DNA of 17,128 nucleotides from Rhizobium sp. Q54 (GTDB taxonomy: Bacteria > Pseudomonadota > Alphaproteobacteria > SMXS01): positions 1 through 17,128 of the forward strand of contig CAMBYA010000011.1 in NCBI GenBank assembly GCA_945872035.1, given 5' to 3'. The notes under the pieces are model-generated. The model ran no database searches. It was not told the DNA's origin and was given only the letters and a program-made list of their open reading frames with translations. Below, in pieces: positions 6,744-14,164 of the stretch (position 1 is the stretch's first letter; each line of letters starts with the position of its first letter). A program made the translations under genes and the position numbers.

Positions 6744-7852
6744 CCGCATCGAACCTGCATTTTGGCGACGTCGATCCGCGCAGCCTGATCGGCACCGGCA
6801 GGGTCGGCCTGCTCCAGGCGACCGGCACCTATGACGTCGAGCGCTATCCGTGGGCCTACGAGTTCTGGAAGCGCCAGCAGCAGACCCACTGGATGGGCGA
6901 GGAAGTGCCGCTGGGCGCCGATATCCGCGACTGGACGTCGGACCGGGTCACGCCGGCCGAGCGCGCCCTGCTGACCCAGATCTTCCGGTTCTTCACCCAG
7001 TCGGACGTGGAAGTGGGCGACAATTACCTGAAGCGCTACATCCCGATCTTCCAGCCGATCGAGGTGCAGATGATGATGGCCGCCTTCACCAACATGGAGA
7101 CGGTGCACATCGACGCCTATGCGCTGCTGCTGAAGACGCTGGGCATGCCCAAGTCCGAGTTCGAAGCGTTCCGCGACTACCGCGAGATGCGCGAAAAGGC
7201 CGACTACATGCACACCTTCGGCGTCGACACGGTCTCGGACGTGGCGCGCACGCTCGCCATGTTCGGCGCGTTCACCGAGGGGATGTCGCTGTTCGCCAGC
7301 TTCGCCATGCTGCTGAACTTCCCGCGCCACAACAAGATGAACGGCATGGGCCAGATCGTCTCGTGGTCGGTGCGCGACGAGAGCCTGCACTGCGAGGGCA
7401 TCATCCGGCTGTACCACCAGTGGAACCGCGAGACCGGTGCTGTCACCAAGGCGGTGCGCGACGACATCATCGACGTCGCCAAGACAATGGTGAAGCTGGA
7501 GGACCAGTTCGTCGACCTGGCGTTCGGCCTGGGCGGTATCCAGGGCATGACCGCCGAGAACATCCACGACTACGTGCATTACGTGGCCGACTGGCGGCTG
7601 ACCCAGCTGAAGCTGACGCCGGTGTTCGGCTATTTCAGCGAGCACGACAACACCTACAGCCAGATCAAGGCGCATCCGCTGCCGTGGCTGGTGGAAATCC
7701 TCAACGGCGTCGAGCACGCCAACTTCTTCGAGCAGCGCTCTACGGAGTACTCAAAGGGCGCCACGCGCGGCAGCTGGGACGGCGCGGACGGCGTCTGGGC
7801 GCTATTCGACGCCAAACGCCAGCCGAAGGAAGTGGAAAAGCTGCTGGTCTAA
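6734..7852 (+). CDS. nrdB: Class I ribonucleoside-diphosphate reductase, beta (radical-generating) subunit
   Basis: The small subunit of class I ribonucleotide reductase, which houses the dimetal centre and tyrosyl radical. It has 372 residues, starting at ATG 6734 (MPIAASNLHFGDVD), with GAGGAG eight bases upstream inside the end of nrdA. The 10-base overlap with nrdA implies translational coupling and matched subunit levels. Metal ligands assigned by hand alignment are D91 (FTQSDVEVG), E122 and H125 (NMETVHIDAY), E182 (FTEGMSLF), and E216 and H219 (RDESLHCEG). Y129 sits seven residues after E122, at the position of the radical tyrosine, so this is a tyrosyl-radical type rather than a Phe-containing class Ic enzyme. 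Y339 in STEYSKG may be the C-terminal radical-transfer tyrosine. The N terminus carries no fused ATP cone. The gene ends 27 bases from the convergent gene at 7880, with no clear terminator between. Confidence 0.96.
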   Translation: MPIAASNLHFGDVDPRSLIGTGRVGLLQATGTYDVERYPWAYEFWKRQQQTHWMGEEVPLGADIRDWTSDRVTPAERALLTQIFRFFTQSDVEVGDNYLKRYIPIFQPIEVQMMMAAFTNMETVHIDAYALLLKTLGMPKSEFEAFRDYREMREKADYMHTFGVDTVSDVARTLAMFGAFTEGMSLFASFAMLLNFPRHNKMNGMGQIVSWSVRDESLHCEGIIRLYHQWNRETGAVTKAVRDDIIDVAKTMVKLEDQFVDLAFGLGGIQGMTAENIHDYVHYVADWRLTQLKLTPVFGYFSEHDNTYSQIKAHPLPWLVEILNGVEHANFFEQRSTEYSKGATRGSWDGADGVWALFDAKRQPKEVEKLLV

Positions 7853-7879
7853 ACGGGCCGCCTGATTGACGGCGAACTC

Positions 7880-8224
7880 TTAGAGACTTCCGTCGAAATC
7901 GGAGTCGACGGATTCCACCTCGGGGATCGCGCCGTACTGGTCGACTGCCTTCACGATCATCATCACGTAGCTGTAATCCAGCTGCTCGTTCGCCCGGACG
8001 ATGACAGTCATGTCGGGCTGCTGCGAGGCATCCAGTTGTAATTCCCTTTTGAGCGCATCGAAATCGGGCATCTCGCGTCCGTTGTAGCGGACGACGTAAT
8101 CCTGGGCGACGGTGATGACGGCATCATAGTGCGGCTCGGGCGGCAATGCCTTTGCCGCGCCGACGGCAGAAGTCAAACCGGCAACGGCGATCAGCAGGGT
8201 CAGGTAATATGGTGTTCTGAACAT
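7880..8224 (-). CDS. Exported ExbD/TolR periplasmic-domain-like protein, copy 1
   Basis: A 114-residue protein starting at ATG 8224. Residues 1-26 (MFRTPYY, then a hydrophobic run ending GAAKA) look like a cleavable signal peptide. The mature part pairs a strand DAVITVAQDYVVRYNG (residues 34-49) with a helix DFDALKRELQL, a strand MTVIVRANEQLDY, a helix VMMIVKAVDQYG, and a final EVESV. This order and the NG turn, P..TV.VRA and I...V..YG spacing match the periplasmic domain of ExbD/TolR, which in TolR contacts peptidoglycan and is driven by the ExbB/TolQ motor. The normal N-terminal transmembrane helix with its conserved Asp is absent, and no ExbB/TolQ gene is nearby. By hand it shares about 29 identities over 80 positions with the gene at 8327-8677, its likely paralogue. 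I see no good Shine-Dalgarno. The family assignment is by pattern only. Confidence 0.7.
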   Translation of the reverse strand: MFRTPYYLTLLIAVAGLTSAVGAAKALPPEPHYDAVITVAQDYVVRYNGREMPDFDALKRELQLDASQQPDMTVIVRANEQLDYSYVMMIVKAVDQYGAIPEVESVDSDFDGSL

Positions 8225-8326
8225 GGTGTTTATTGCAGGTTCATCAGGGCCAGTAACAGGCCCATCTTAGCCCGGCTTGGTGGATGCGTCTCTAGCGTCT
8301 TTCCCGCAAAGACTGCATGGGCAACC
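8225..8326 (-). other. Spacer between the two ExbD-like genes with two small inverted repeats
   Basis: The 102 bases between the paralogues hold GTCTTT-CCCGC-AAAGAC at 8297-8313 (6-bp stem, about 14 bases after the stop of the upstream gene) and GGGCC-AGTAACA-GGCCC at 8247-8263 (5-bp stem). Neither is followed by a T-run. They could slow or separate expression of the two copies, or be incidental. Confidence 0.3.
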
Positions 8327-8677
8327 TTACAAGTTGTCATCCTGTTCGAAGGCAGATGAGACGATCTCCACCTCGCACTCGATCTCATATCGCCGGACGG
8401 CATCGACGATCTGCGTGACGTGCTCCATGGGAACGGTGTCGTGAGCCAGCACCTTCACTGTCAGTTGCGGGTCTGCTTCGACATCCTCAACCAGCTCTTC
8501 CTCCAACGCGAGGAGGCCCGCAACGGCCGCGCCATTGTAAGTCACGGACTGCTCGTCGATTTCGATGACCACGTCATGGTCCGGACCATCGTCCTGCGCC
8601 TGTGCCGCAACGCCGGATGCCAGCAGTCCGGCCGAAACGATCAAGCCGAGCAGGACGCGGCGCAGCCTTCGCGTCAT
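8327..8677 (-). CDS. Exported ExbD/TolR periplasmic-domain-like protein, copy 2
   Basis: A 116-residue protein with an N-terminal signal peptide (MTRRLRRVLLGLIVSAGLLA, cleavage probably after A27 in AAQA-QDD). The mature part repeats the pattern of its neighbour: VVIEIDEQSVTYNG (residues 36-49), a helix LALEEELVEDVEADP, a strand LTVKVLAHDTV, a helix VTQIVDAVRRY, then CEVEIVS and an acidic tail EQDDNL. The fold suggested is the ExbD/TolR periplasmic domain without its membrane helix. It is very acidic and has one cysteine (in IECEVE). Its ATG (8677) comes one base after the thioesterase stop (8679-8681), with no separate Shine-Dalgarno, so it is probably translated by coupling to that gene. 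Function is unknown. It could bind peptidoglycan or a TonB-type partner, but nothing in the sequence proves this. Confidence 0.72.
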   Translation of the reverse strand: MTRRLRRVLLGLIVSAGLLASGVAAQAQDDGPDHDVVIEIDEQSVTYNGAAVAGLLALEEELVEDVEADPQLTVKVLAHDTVPMEHVTQIVDAVRRYEIECEVEIVSSAFEQDDNL

Positions 8678-8678
8678 T

Positions 8679-9506
8679 TCACGCCCGCGCCTTCGGCGAC
8701 ATCAGCTTCTGGATCTGTCGGGAATCGGCGACCAGCCTGTCCTCGCTGTCCCAAATCTCGCCATCCTCCTCGAAGAATCCGCGGGTCAGCAAGCGCGTGG
8801 TGAAGCGGAAGCGCAGCCATCCGGGCGCGGGCCGGCGGCGCAGATGGGTGGTCAGCTCGATGGTCGGCACCCAACCGGTGGCGCCGACCACGTTGAAGAT
8901 CGCTGGCGGCACGGCATCGGCGAACATCAGCACCGAGAAGAAATCCGGCGCCGTGCCATCGCGGAACCTAATGTAGCCGGCCATCTCGCCCACGCCGTGG
9001 GGCGTCGCCTTGGCCCAGCCCATATGGGTGGGATGGAAGCGCATGTCGATGTGTTCCTGGAACGCCGGCGACTTGCCGGGCAGGTAGGGGTGCGGCACGC
9101 AGTCTTCCGGCGACGGCAGATCGGGCGGCGTCGCATGCACCACGGACTGGCCGGTGGCGATGTCGAAATCGGTGTAGGTGGCGGTGAAATGGGTGCGCTG
9201 CACGCCGTCCTGGATCAGCCGCGCCAGGCCGGTAGACGTGGTGAGGCTGCGGCCGAGCAACTCGGTCCGGATATCCACCGGGCCGGTCGCCGAACGCTTC
9301 ATGTAGTGCCCGGTGACGGTCAGCGGATGCGGGTGTGGCACGGTGCCGGCGATCGCCCGCGCCGCGATGGCCATCAGGTAGCCGCCGTTCGGCGTGCCGC
9401 CGGCTATGCCCCAGGTCTCGTGGAAATGCGCCGTGAAGTGCGTATCGCTCACCTTCTCCACGGCGGTTTCGGAATCGAAGAACGAGGGCGTGACCGCAGT
9501 CGACAT
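8679..9506 (-). CDS. TesB-like acyl-CoA thioesterase (double hotdog)
   Basis: A 275-residue thioesterase-family protein (4HBT_3/TesB-like) that would hydrolyse acyl-CoA to free acid and CoA in the cytosol. The first hotdog half carries HETWGIAGGTPNGGYLMA (residues 29-46), the family's N-terminal substrate-site motif, and VTGHYMKRSATGPVDI. The second half has MFADAVPPAIF (194-204), TIELTTHLRRRP (215-226) and the terminal DGEIWDSEDRLVADSRQ (248-264), which is typical of the C-terminal hotdog. The start is ATG at 9506 with AAGGA eleven bases upstream. It follows the RND pump gene by 65 bases and precedes the ExbD-like gene by one base, so it may belong to the same transcript as the pump. Acyl specificity is unknown; a link to lipid turnover or detoxification is inference. 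Confidence 0.85.
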   Translation of the reverse strand: MSTAVTPSFFDSETAVEKVSDTHFTAHFHETWGIAGGTPNGGYLMAIAARAIAGTVPHPHPLTVTGHYMKRSATGPVDIRTELLGRSLTTSTGLARLIQDGVQRTHFTATYTDFDIATGQSVVHATPPDLPSPEDCVPHPYLPGKSPAFQEHIDMRFHPTHMGWAKATPHGVGEMAGYIRFRDGTAPDFFSVLMFADAVPPAIFNVVGATGWVPTIELTTHLRRRPAPGWLRFRFTTRLLTRGFFEEDGEIWDSEDRLVADSRQIQKLMSPKARA

Positions 9507-9571
9507 GGGGCAGGCTTTCCTTAGGTGACGGCCGACGGATTAGCGAAGTTGGCCTTCACTGGCAATGGGCG

Positions 9572-12500
9572 TCACTCGCCGGGCCGGCGCGGCGCCTCGG
9601 GTTCCATGTCGCCTTTCGGATCCGGCGACCCGAATGTCATGCGGCTGCCATGCCTGCCGAGCCAGGCCTGGATGTCATCGACCACGGTGAAAACGACGGG
9701 GACGAAGATCAGGCTGAGCAGGGTCGATGTGATCAGTCCGCCGATCACGGCGATGGCCATGGGCGCGCGGAATTCGGTGTCAGCGCCGATACCGACGGCG
9801 ATGGGCAGCATGCCGGCGCCCATGGCGAGTGTCGTCATGATGATAGGCCGGGCGCGCTTGTGGCAGGCATCGAGCAACGCCTCGCGCCGGGTGGCGCCGC
9901 GCTCGTTACGGGAGACAATGGCATATTCCACCAGCAGGATGGAGTTCTTGGCCGCCACGCCCATCAGCATGAGGATGCCGATCAGCGGCGGGATTGACAC
10001 CGGAATGTTCAGGATCAGCAGCAGGCCCAGCGCGCCTCCGATCGAGAGCGGCAGCGCGGTCAGGATGGTGACCGGATAGGCGAAGTTCCTGAACAGCAAC
10101 GCGAGCACGAAATACATCAGCAGGATGCCGGTGACCACGGCGACCAGGAAGCCCATGATCATCTCGCCGAAATTCTCGTTGTCGCCGGTCGGCACCTCGA
10201 ACACGCCCGGCGGCAGGTTCTTCATGGCAGGCAGCGAGTAGGCCATCTCCGCCGCGTCACCCAGCGGCAGTCCGGCCAACTCGGCTTCGATCACGGCGCT
10301 GCGGCGGCGGTCGAGGCGGTCGATCTGCGACGGACCGGCGCCGAACGACACATCGGCGACCGAGGACAGCGGCACCGACCCGCCATTGGCGGTCGGCACC
10401 CTCAGATTGCGGATCGTCTCCAGATCCTGCCGCGCCTGCTCGACCAGCATCAGCCGGATCGGGATCTGCCGGTCGGCCAGGTTGTATTTGGGAAGGTTCA
10501 CGTCGACGTCGCCGAGCGTGGCGATGCGCACCGCCTGGCTGATCGTCATGGTAGCAACGCCCAGCGATGCAGCCTTGTCGGCCTTCGGCGTGATCAGGAT
10601 CTCGGGCCGCGCCAGGTTGGCGGTCGAGGCCACATTGTTGAAACCGGGCAGGTTGCGCATCCCGCGCTCAAGGTCTTGCGAAGCCTTGTTGAGCGCCGGA
10701 CCATCATCGCTGACCAGGGCGATCTGCAGCTTGGAGCCGCTGGAGCCGTCGGCGCCGAAGCGCACGCGCACGCCGGGAACCGCCAGCAGCGACGGGCCGA
10801 CCTCGGCCTCGAATTCCTGCTGGGTGAGCTTCCGGTCGCCCATTGGCACAAGGTTGACGGTCATGATCGCCCGGCGCACCTCGCCCTGGCTCGAGCCGCC
10901 ACCGCCGGGTCCGACCAGGGTCAGTGACGTCCCCAGCGACGAATAGATCGACTTCACCTCCGGGCGCTTCTTCAGGATGTCAGACAGCCTGCCGACGGCC
11001 GCATCGGTTTCGGCCAGGGTCGCGCCCGGCGGCAACTCGACCGACATGACCGACCGGCCCGTATCGCTCGACGGTACGAAGTCGAACTTCATGAGCGAGG
11101 CCATGCCCACCGACAGAATGACGATGAGCGCCCCCGACAGCATGACCTTGATCGGGTGATCAAGCGCCCAGGACACCATCTTGAGATAGCGCGGCATCCA
11201 GAACGGCTCATCGTGCTTCAGGTCGCCGCCCTTCAGCAGATACGCGCCCATCAGCGGGGTGATGGTGCGGGCGACGAGCAGCGAGAACAGCACCGAAACG
11301 CAGGCGCAAATGGCGAAGGCGCTGAAGAACTGGCCGACAACCCCGGGCATGAAGCCCACCGGCGCGAATACGGCGACGATCGTCATGGTAGTGGCGACAA
11401 CGGCGAGGCCGATCTCGTCGGCCGCCTCGATCGCTGCGGGATAAGCTTTCTTGCCGGCACGCATGTGCCTGACGATGTTCTCGATCTCGACGATGGCGTC
11501 GTCGACCAGGATGCCGACGGTGATCGCCAGCGCCAGCAACGTGACAATGTTGAACGACTGGTCGAACAGCGCCATCACCGCGAAGGTGGGAACCAGCGAC
11601 AGCGGCATGGCGAGCGCCGAGATGAAGGTCGCGCGAGCGTCGCGAAGGAACCACCAGACCACCACCACGGCAAGGACCGCGCCCAGCAGCAGCGCTTCCA
11701 GCGAGGCTAGGAAGCTGATCTGGACGAACTCGTCGGACGAGGTCACTTCCTCGATGGCGACGTCGTCGCGCGACTCGTCCAGCCTGGCGACCGCCTCGCG
11801 CACCGCCTCGGCGATGTGCACCTCGCTGGCGCCGCGCGTCCTGATGACGCCGAAGCCGACCACCTCCTGCCCGTTGAACCGCGCGCGGGTCCGCTGCTCG
11901 GCCCAGGCGTCCTCGACCCTGCCAAGATCCGACAGGCGCACCGTCCGCCCGTCGGGCAGGTTGATCAGGCTGGCGCCCAGTCCTCTGACCGTCAGGGCGC
12001 TGCCCAGTGTTCGGATCGACTGCTCGGCGGCGCCGATATCCGACCGGCCGCCGGGCAGGTTGGCGTTGATCAGGCGGAGCTGCTGGCTGACTTCACCGGC
12101 GGTGATGCCGAGGGACGCCATGCGTTCGGGATCGAGCCGGACGGCGATCTCCCGGCTCACGCCGCCCTGGCGCTGTACTTCCGATACGCCGCGGACCGCA
12201 AGCAGCGCCTTCGCCACGTCGTTGTCGACGAACCAGCTCAACTCCTCCGGCGACATCGCTTCGGCGCGGACCACAAAGGTCACCAGCTGGTTGCCGGCTG
12301 CGTCGATGCGCTGGACTACCGGCTCCTCGACATCCGCCGGCAGGTCAGGGCGGATGTTGGCGACCGCGTTGCGGACGTCATTGGTTGCCCGGTCGGTGTC
12401 GGTGCCAAGAAAGAACTCGACGGTCGTGACCGAGATGCCGTCATTGATGGTAGAGCGGATATGCTTGACGCGACCTAGACCGGCCACGGAATCCTCGACC

Positions 12501-12700
12501 AGCCTCGTTACCTGGGTTTCCATTTCCGAAGGCGCGGCGCCCGGCTGCGCGACGGTGACGACGATGGCTGGAATTTCCAGGTCCGGCACGTTGTTGATTC
12601 GCAACGTGGTGTAGCCGGCAATGCCGGCGATCATCAGGGCGATGAACAGAACGATGGTGGGAACCGGGTTCCGGATCGACCAGGAGGACAGGTTCCTCAT
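9572..12700 (-). CDS. RND-family efflux transporter, inner membrane pump (HAE1-like)
   Basis: A 1042-residue RND transporter, the full usual length, which exports hydrophobic or amphiphilic compounds using the proton gradient. The N terminus has one membrane helix (residues 12-30) followed by NNVPDLEIPAIVVTV, the typical start of the porter domain. The TM4 proton-relay aspartates are D400-D401 in GILVDDAIVEIEN. A further conserved stretch is TTMTIVAVFAPVGFMPG (437-453). In the second half, GVAAKNSILLVEYA provides the TM10 lysine, followed by RARPIIMTTLAMGAGMLP. The periplasmic loops are of normal size. The start ATG (12700) overlaps the adaptor stop in an ATGA, so the two are coupled. An outer membrane channel gene is not in the window. 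Substrate cannot be predicted; the sequence fits the HAE1 multidrug branch better than the heavy-metal branch. Confidence 0.95.
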   Translation of the reverse strand: MRNLSSWSIRNPVPTIVLFIALMIAGIAGYTTLRINNVPDLEIPAIVVTVAQPGAAPSEMETQVTRLVEDSVAGLGRVKHIRSTINDGISVTTVEFFLGTDTDRATNDVRNAVANIRPDLPADVEEPVVQRIDAAGNQLVTFVVRAEAMSPEELSWFVDNDVAKALLAVRGVSEVQRQGGVSREIAVRLDPERMASLGITAGEVSQQLRLINANLPGGRSDIGAAEQSIRTLGSALTVRGLGASLINLPDGRTVRLSDLGRVEDAWAEQRTRARFNGQEVVGFGVIRTRGASEVHIAEAVREAVARLDESRDDVAIEEVTSSDEFVQISFLASLEALLLGAVLAVVVVWWFLRDARATFISALAMPLSLVPTFAVMALFDQSFNIVTLLALAITVGILVDDAIVEIENIVRHMRAGKKAYPAAIEAADEIGLAVVATTMTIVAVFAPVGFMPGVVGQFFSAFAICACVSVLFSLLVARTITPLMGAYLLKGGDLKHDEPFWMPRYLKMVSWALDHPIKVMLSGALIVILSVGMASLMKFDFVPSSDTGRSVMSVELPPGATLAETDAAVGRLSDILKKRPEVKSIYSSLGTSLTLVGPGGGGSSQGEVRRAIMTVNLVPMGDRKLTQQEFEAEVGPSLLAVPGVRVRFGADGSSGSKLQIALVSDDGPALNKASQDLERGMRNLPGFNNVASTANLARPEILITPKADKAASLGVATMTISQAVRIATLGDVDVNLPKYNLADRQIPIRLMLVEQARQDLETIRNLRVPTANGGSVPLSSVADVSFGAGPSQIDRLDRRRSAVIEAELAGLPLGDAAEMAYSLPAMKNLPPGVFEVPTGDNENFGEMIMGFLVAVVTGILLMYFVLALLFRNFAYPVTILTALPLSIGGALGLLLILNIPVSIPPLIGILMLMGVAAKNSILLVEYAIVSRNERGATRREALLDACHKRARPIIMTTLAMGAGMLPIAVGIGADTEFRAPMAIAVIGGLITSTLLSLIFVPVVFTVVDDIQAWLGRHGSRMTFGSPDPKGDMEPEAPRRPGE

Positions 12701-13830
12701 TTGGCCCGCGGTTCGGTCTTGGCGAGCGGCGGGCTGTGGCTGTCCGGTTCGCGCGCCACCGTCACCGGGTCACCGTCCTCCAGGAAGCCCGCGCCCTTGA
12801 GCGCGACCTCGTCGCCGGCAGAGAGGCCGCTCACGACTTCGATGTAATCGCCCGACCGTTCGCCGGTTTCGATCTTGCGAAAGCGGACCGTGCCGCCGTT
12901 GACGGCGACAAAGGCGCCGGCCGCACCGTCGCGGTAGACCACGGCAGAACTGGGCACCATCAGCGCGGCGCTATCCTTCAGCGCGATGCTCGCCTGGGCG
13001 AACATGCCGGGGCGAAACCCGACGCCGGGCGGCAAGGCAATATGCGCGAGCCCCAGCCGCGACTTCGCATCGACGCTGGGAGCGACCGCGCGGATCGTCG
13101 CAACGGTAGGCGCGATGCCTTCGGCCGACACTTCGACGGAGAGACCAGGCGCCAGAACCGCCAGCGTCGTCTCGGGGATTTCGGCGTCGAGCTCCAGCCG
13201 GCTGTCGCGCACGACGCGGAACAGCTGGTCGCCTGAACTGACGATCTGGCCGATGACGGCGGTCCGCGCCGAGATATAGCCGTCGTCGGGAGACGTGATG
13301 CGGGTCTGCGCCAGGCGAGCCAGTGTCTCGTCGCGCGACGCCTGCGCCACAGTGAGTTGTGCCTGCGCGGTGCCCGCGGCGGCGCGCCTGGCGTCGGCTG
13401 TCTGGCCGCTGATGTGCCCCTTGGGCAGCAGTTCCTCGGCGCGCCTCAGATTGGCCTGGGCTTCCGTGAGGGTCGCCTTCGCGGCGGCAATACTGGCCTC
13501 CTGCTGGGCAAGCTGGGCGCGCAGCACCGAATCGTTGAGCCGCGCCAGCACCTGGCCACGCTTGACCTCGTCGCCCTCGTCGACCATCACTTCGGCGATC
13601 GCCAGCCCGCCGATCTCGGCGCCGACAGGCATCTCTTCCCAGGCGACGACCGTGCCCATCACGTTGATCGCGCGTTCCATGGGCTTGGGCTTGACGGACG
13701 CGGTGGTGATGGTCATCGCCGACTTGGCGGCGCCATCGCCAGGCGCATTGTCGGAGCACGCCACCAGCAATGCCGCACCCAGCACCGCGACGGGCAGCCT
13801 GAAACCAAGACAATTTCCAAGAAGACGCAT
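12697..13830 (-). CDS. RND efflux periplasmic adaptor (membrane fusion protein), lipoprotein
   Basis: A 377-residue membrane fusion protein that links the RND pump to an outer membrane channel. The start chosen is ATG at 13830, because it gives a lipoprotein signal peptide ending in LLVACSDN with the acylated cysteine at C25. The open frame continues upstream to 13986 but the extension does not look coding; an ATG at 13869 is a weaker alternative. Domains: lipoyl/barrel-sandwich half VDEGDEVKRGQVLARLND (83-100), an Ala/Gln-rich coiled-coil hairpin (about 101-175) shorter than in AcrA-type adaptors, the second lipoyl half ITSPDDGYISART (178-190), then beta-barrel and membrane-proximal parts with FRPGMFAQASI and VPSSAVVYRDG. 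It overlaps the pump gene by 4 bases. No regulator gene is adjacent. Confidence 0.92.
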   Translation of the reverse strand: MRLLGNCLGFRLPVAVLGAALLVACSDNAPGDGAAKSAMTITTASVKPKPMERAINVMGTVVAWEEMPVGAEIGGLAIAEVMVDEGDEVKRGQVLARLNDSVLRAQLAQQEASIAAAKATLTEAQANLRRAEELLPKGHISGQTADARRAAAGTAQAQLTVAQASRDETLARLAQTRITSPDDGYISARTAVIGQIVSSGDQLFRVVRDSRLELDAEIPETTLAVLAPGLSVEVSAEGIAPTVATIRAVAPSVDAKSRLGLAHIALPPGVGFRPGMFAQASIALKDSAALMVPSSAVVYRDGAAGAFVAVNGGTVRFRKIETGERSGDYIEVVSGLSAGDEVALKGAGFLEDGDPVTVAREPDSHSPPLAKTEPRAK

Positions 13831-14164
13831 GAGGCCCTTGAGCGTTATGGACGGCGCAACAATGGACATTTGGGGTCCGTGTGGACCGTCAATCGGCAGT
13901 TGGTGCGAATGTCGCGCATATCCAGTCAGTCCCTGCCGGCACGAATGTCCAATAATCACCCGGCCCGTTTGTATCGCGAGCGACATATAAGGCGCACGCC
14001 CGTGGCGGCCAAGAACTTATCGCCGTTACTTGAATGATAGGTCAGGCTTTTTCCGAATAGCAGCATTTCTGCAATGCAATATCGAACAGGCGTCCTTCAG
14101 AAATGCACGCGCCCTGATGAAATCTTCATGAGTGCTTGTTATAGGTTGTCGGACAAGCGGTTAT
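13831..14164 (-). promoter_or_regulatory. Upstream region of the efflux operon
   Basis: This 334-base gap between the transglycosylase stop and the adaptor start shows no gene I believe. Reading the minus strand, a possible promoter is TTGGCC (14012-14007) and TATATG (13989-13984), each 4 of 6 to consensus, with a 17-base spacer. That would leave a leader of about 145 bases. Inverted repeats in the gap are GGTCC-GTGT-GGACC (13874-13887), GCATT-TCTGC-AATGC (14063-14077) and ATGAA-ATC-TTCAT (14117-14129). A direct repeat CGAATGTC occurs at 13906-13913 and 13942-13949, 36 bases apart. No T-rich hairpin after the transglycosylase stop is evident. Confidence 0.4.
13874..13887. promoter_or_regulatory. 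Inverted repeat GGTCC-N4-GGACC in efflux leader (candidate operator)
   Basis: GGTCCGTGTGGACC is a perfect 5-bp inverted repeat with a four-base spacer, 44 bases upstream of the adaptor start. Efflux operons are often controlled by TetR- or MarR-type repressors that bind such palindromes, but no regulator gene is present here. The site could be chance in GC-rich DNA or an RNA hairpin. Confidence 0.25.

Noticed and set aside
5283..6749. A 488-codon open frame on the minus strand opposite nrdA
   Set aside because: It is antisense to a clearly conserved nrdA, has low-complexity His/Arg/Val-rich translation and no family motifs; such frames are common in GC-rich DNA.
7853..7879. A bidirectional terminator between nrdB and the convergent ExbD-like gene
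   Set aside because: The 27-base gap has no stable inverted repeat or T-run.
11451..12614. A 387-codon plus-strand open frame opposite the RND pump
   Set aside because: Ser/Thr/Arg-rich translation with no recognisable domain, fully antisense to the conserved pump.
13831..13986. N-terminal extension of the efflux adaptor by 52 residues
   Set aside because: It would place the lipoprotein signal peptide and lipobox internally; the region instead looks like leader and promoter DNA.
14117..14158. An intrinsic terminator after the transglycosylase gene
   Set aside because: Short inverted repeats exist (ATGAA-ATC-TTCAT and GCTTGT-N13-ACAAGC), but stems are weak and AT-rich and no T-run follows on the minus strand.
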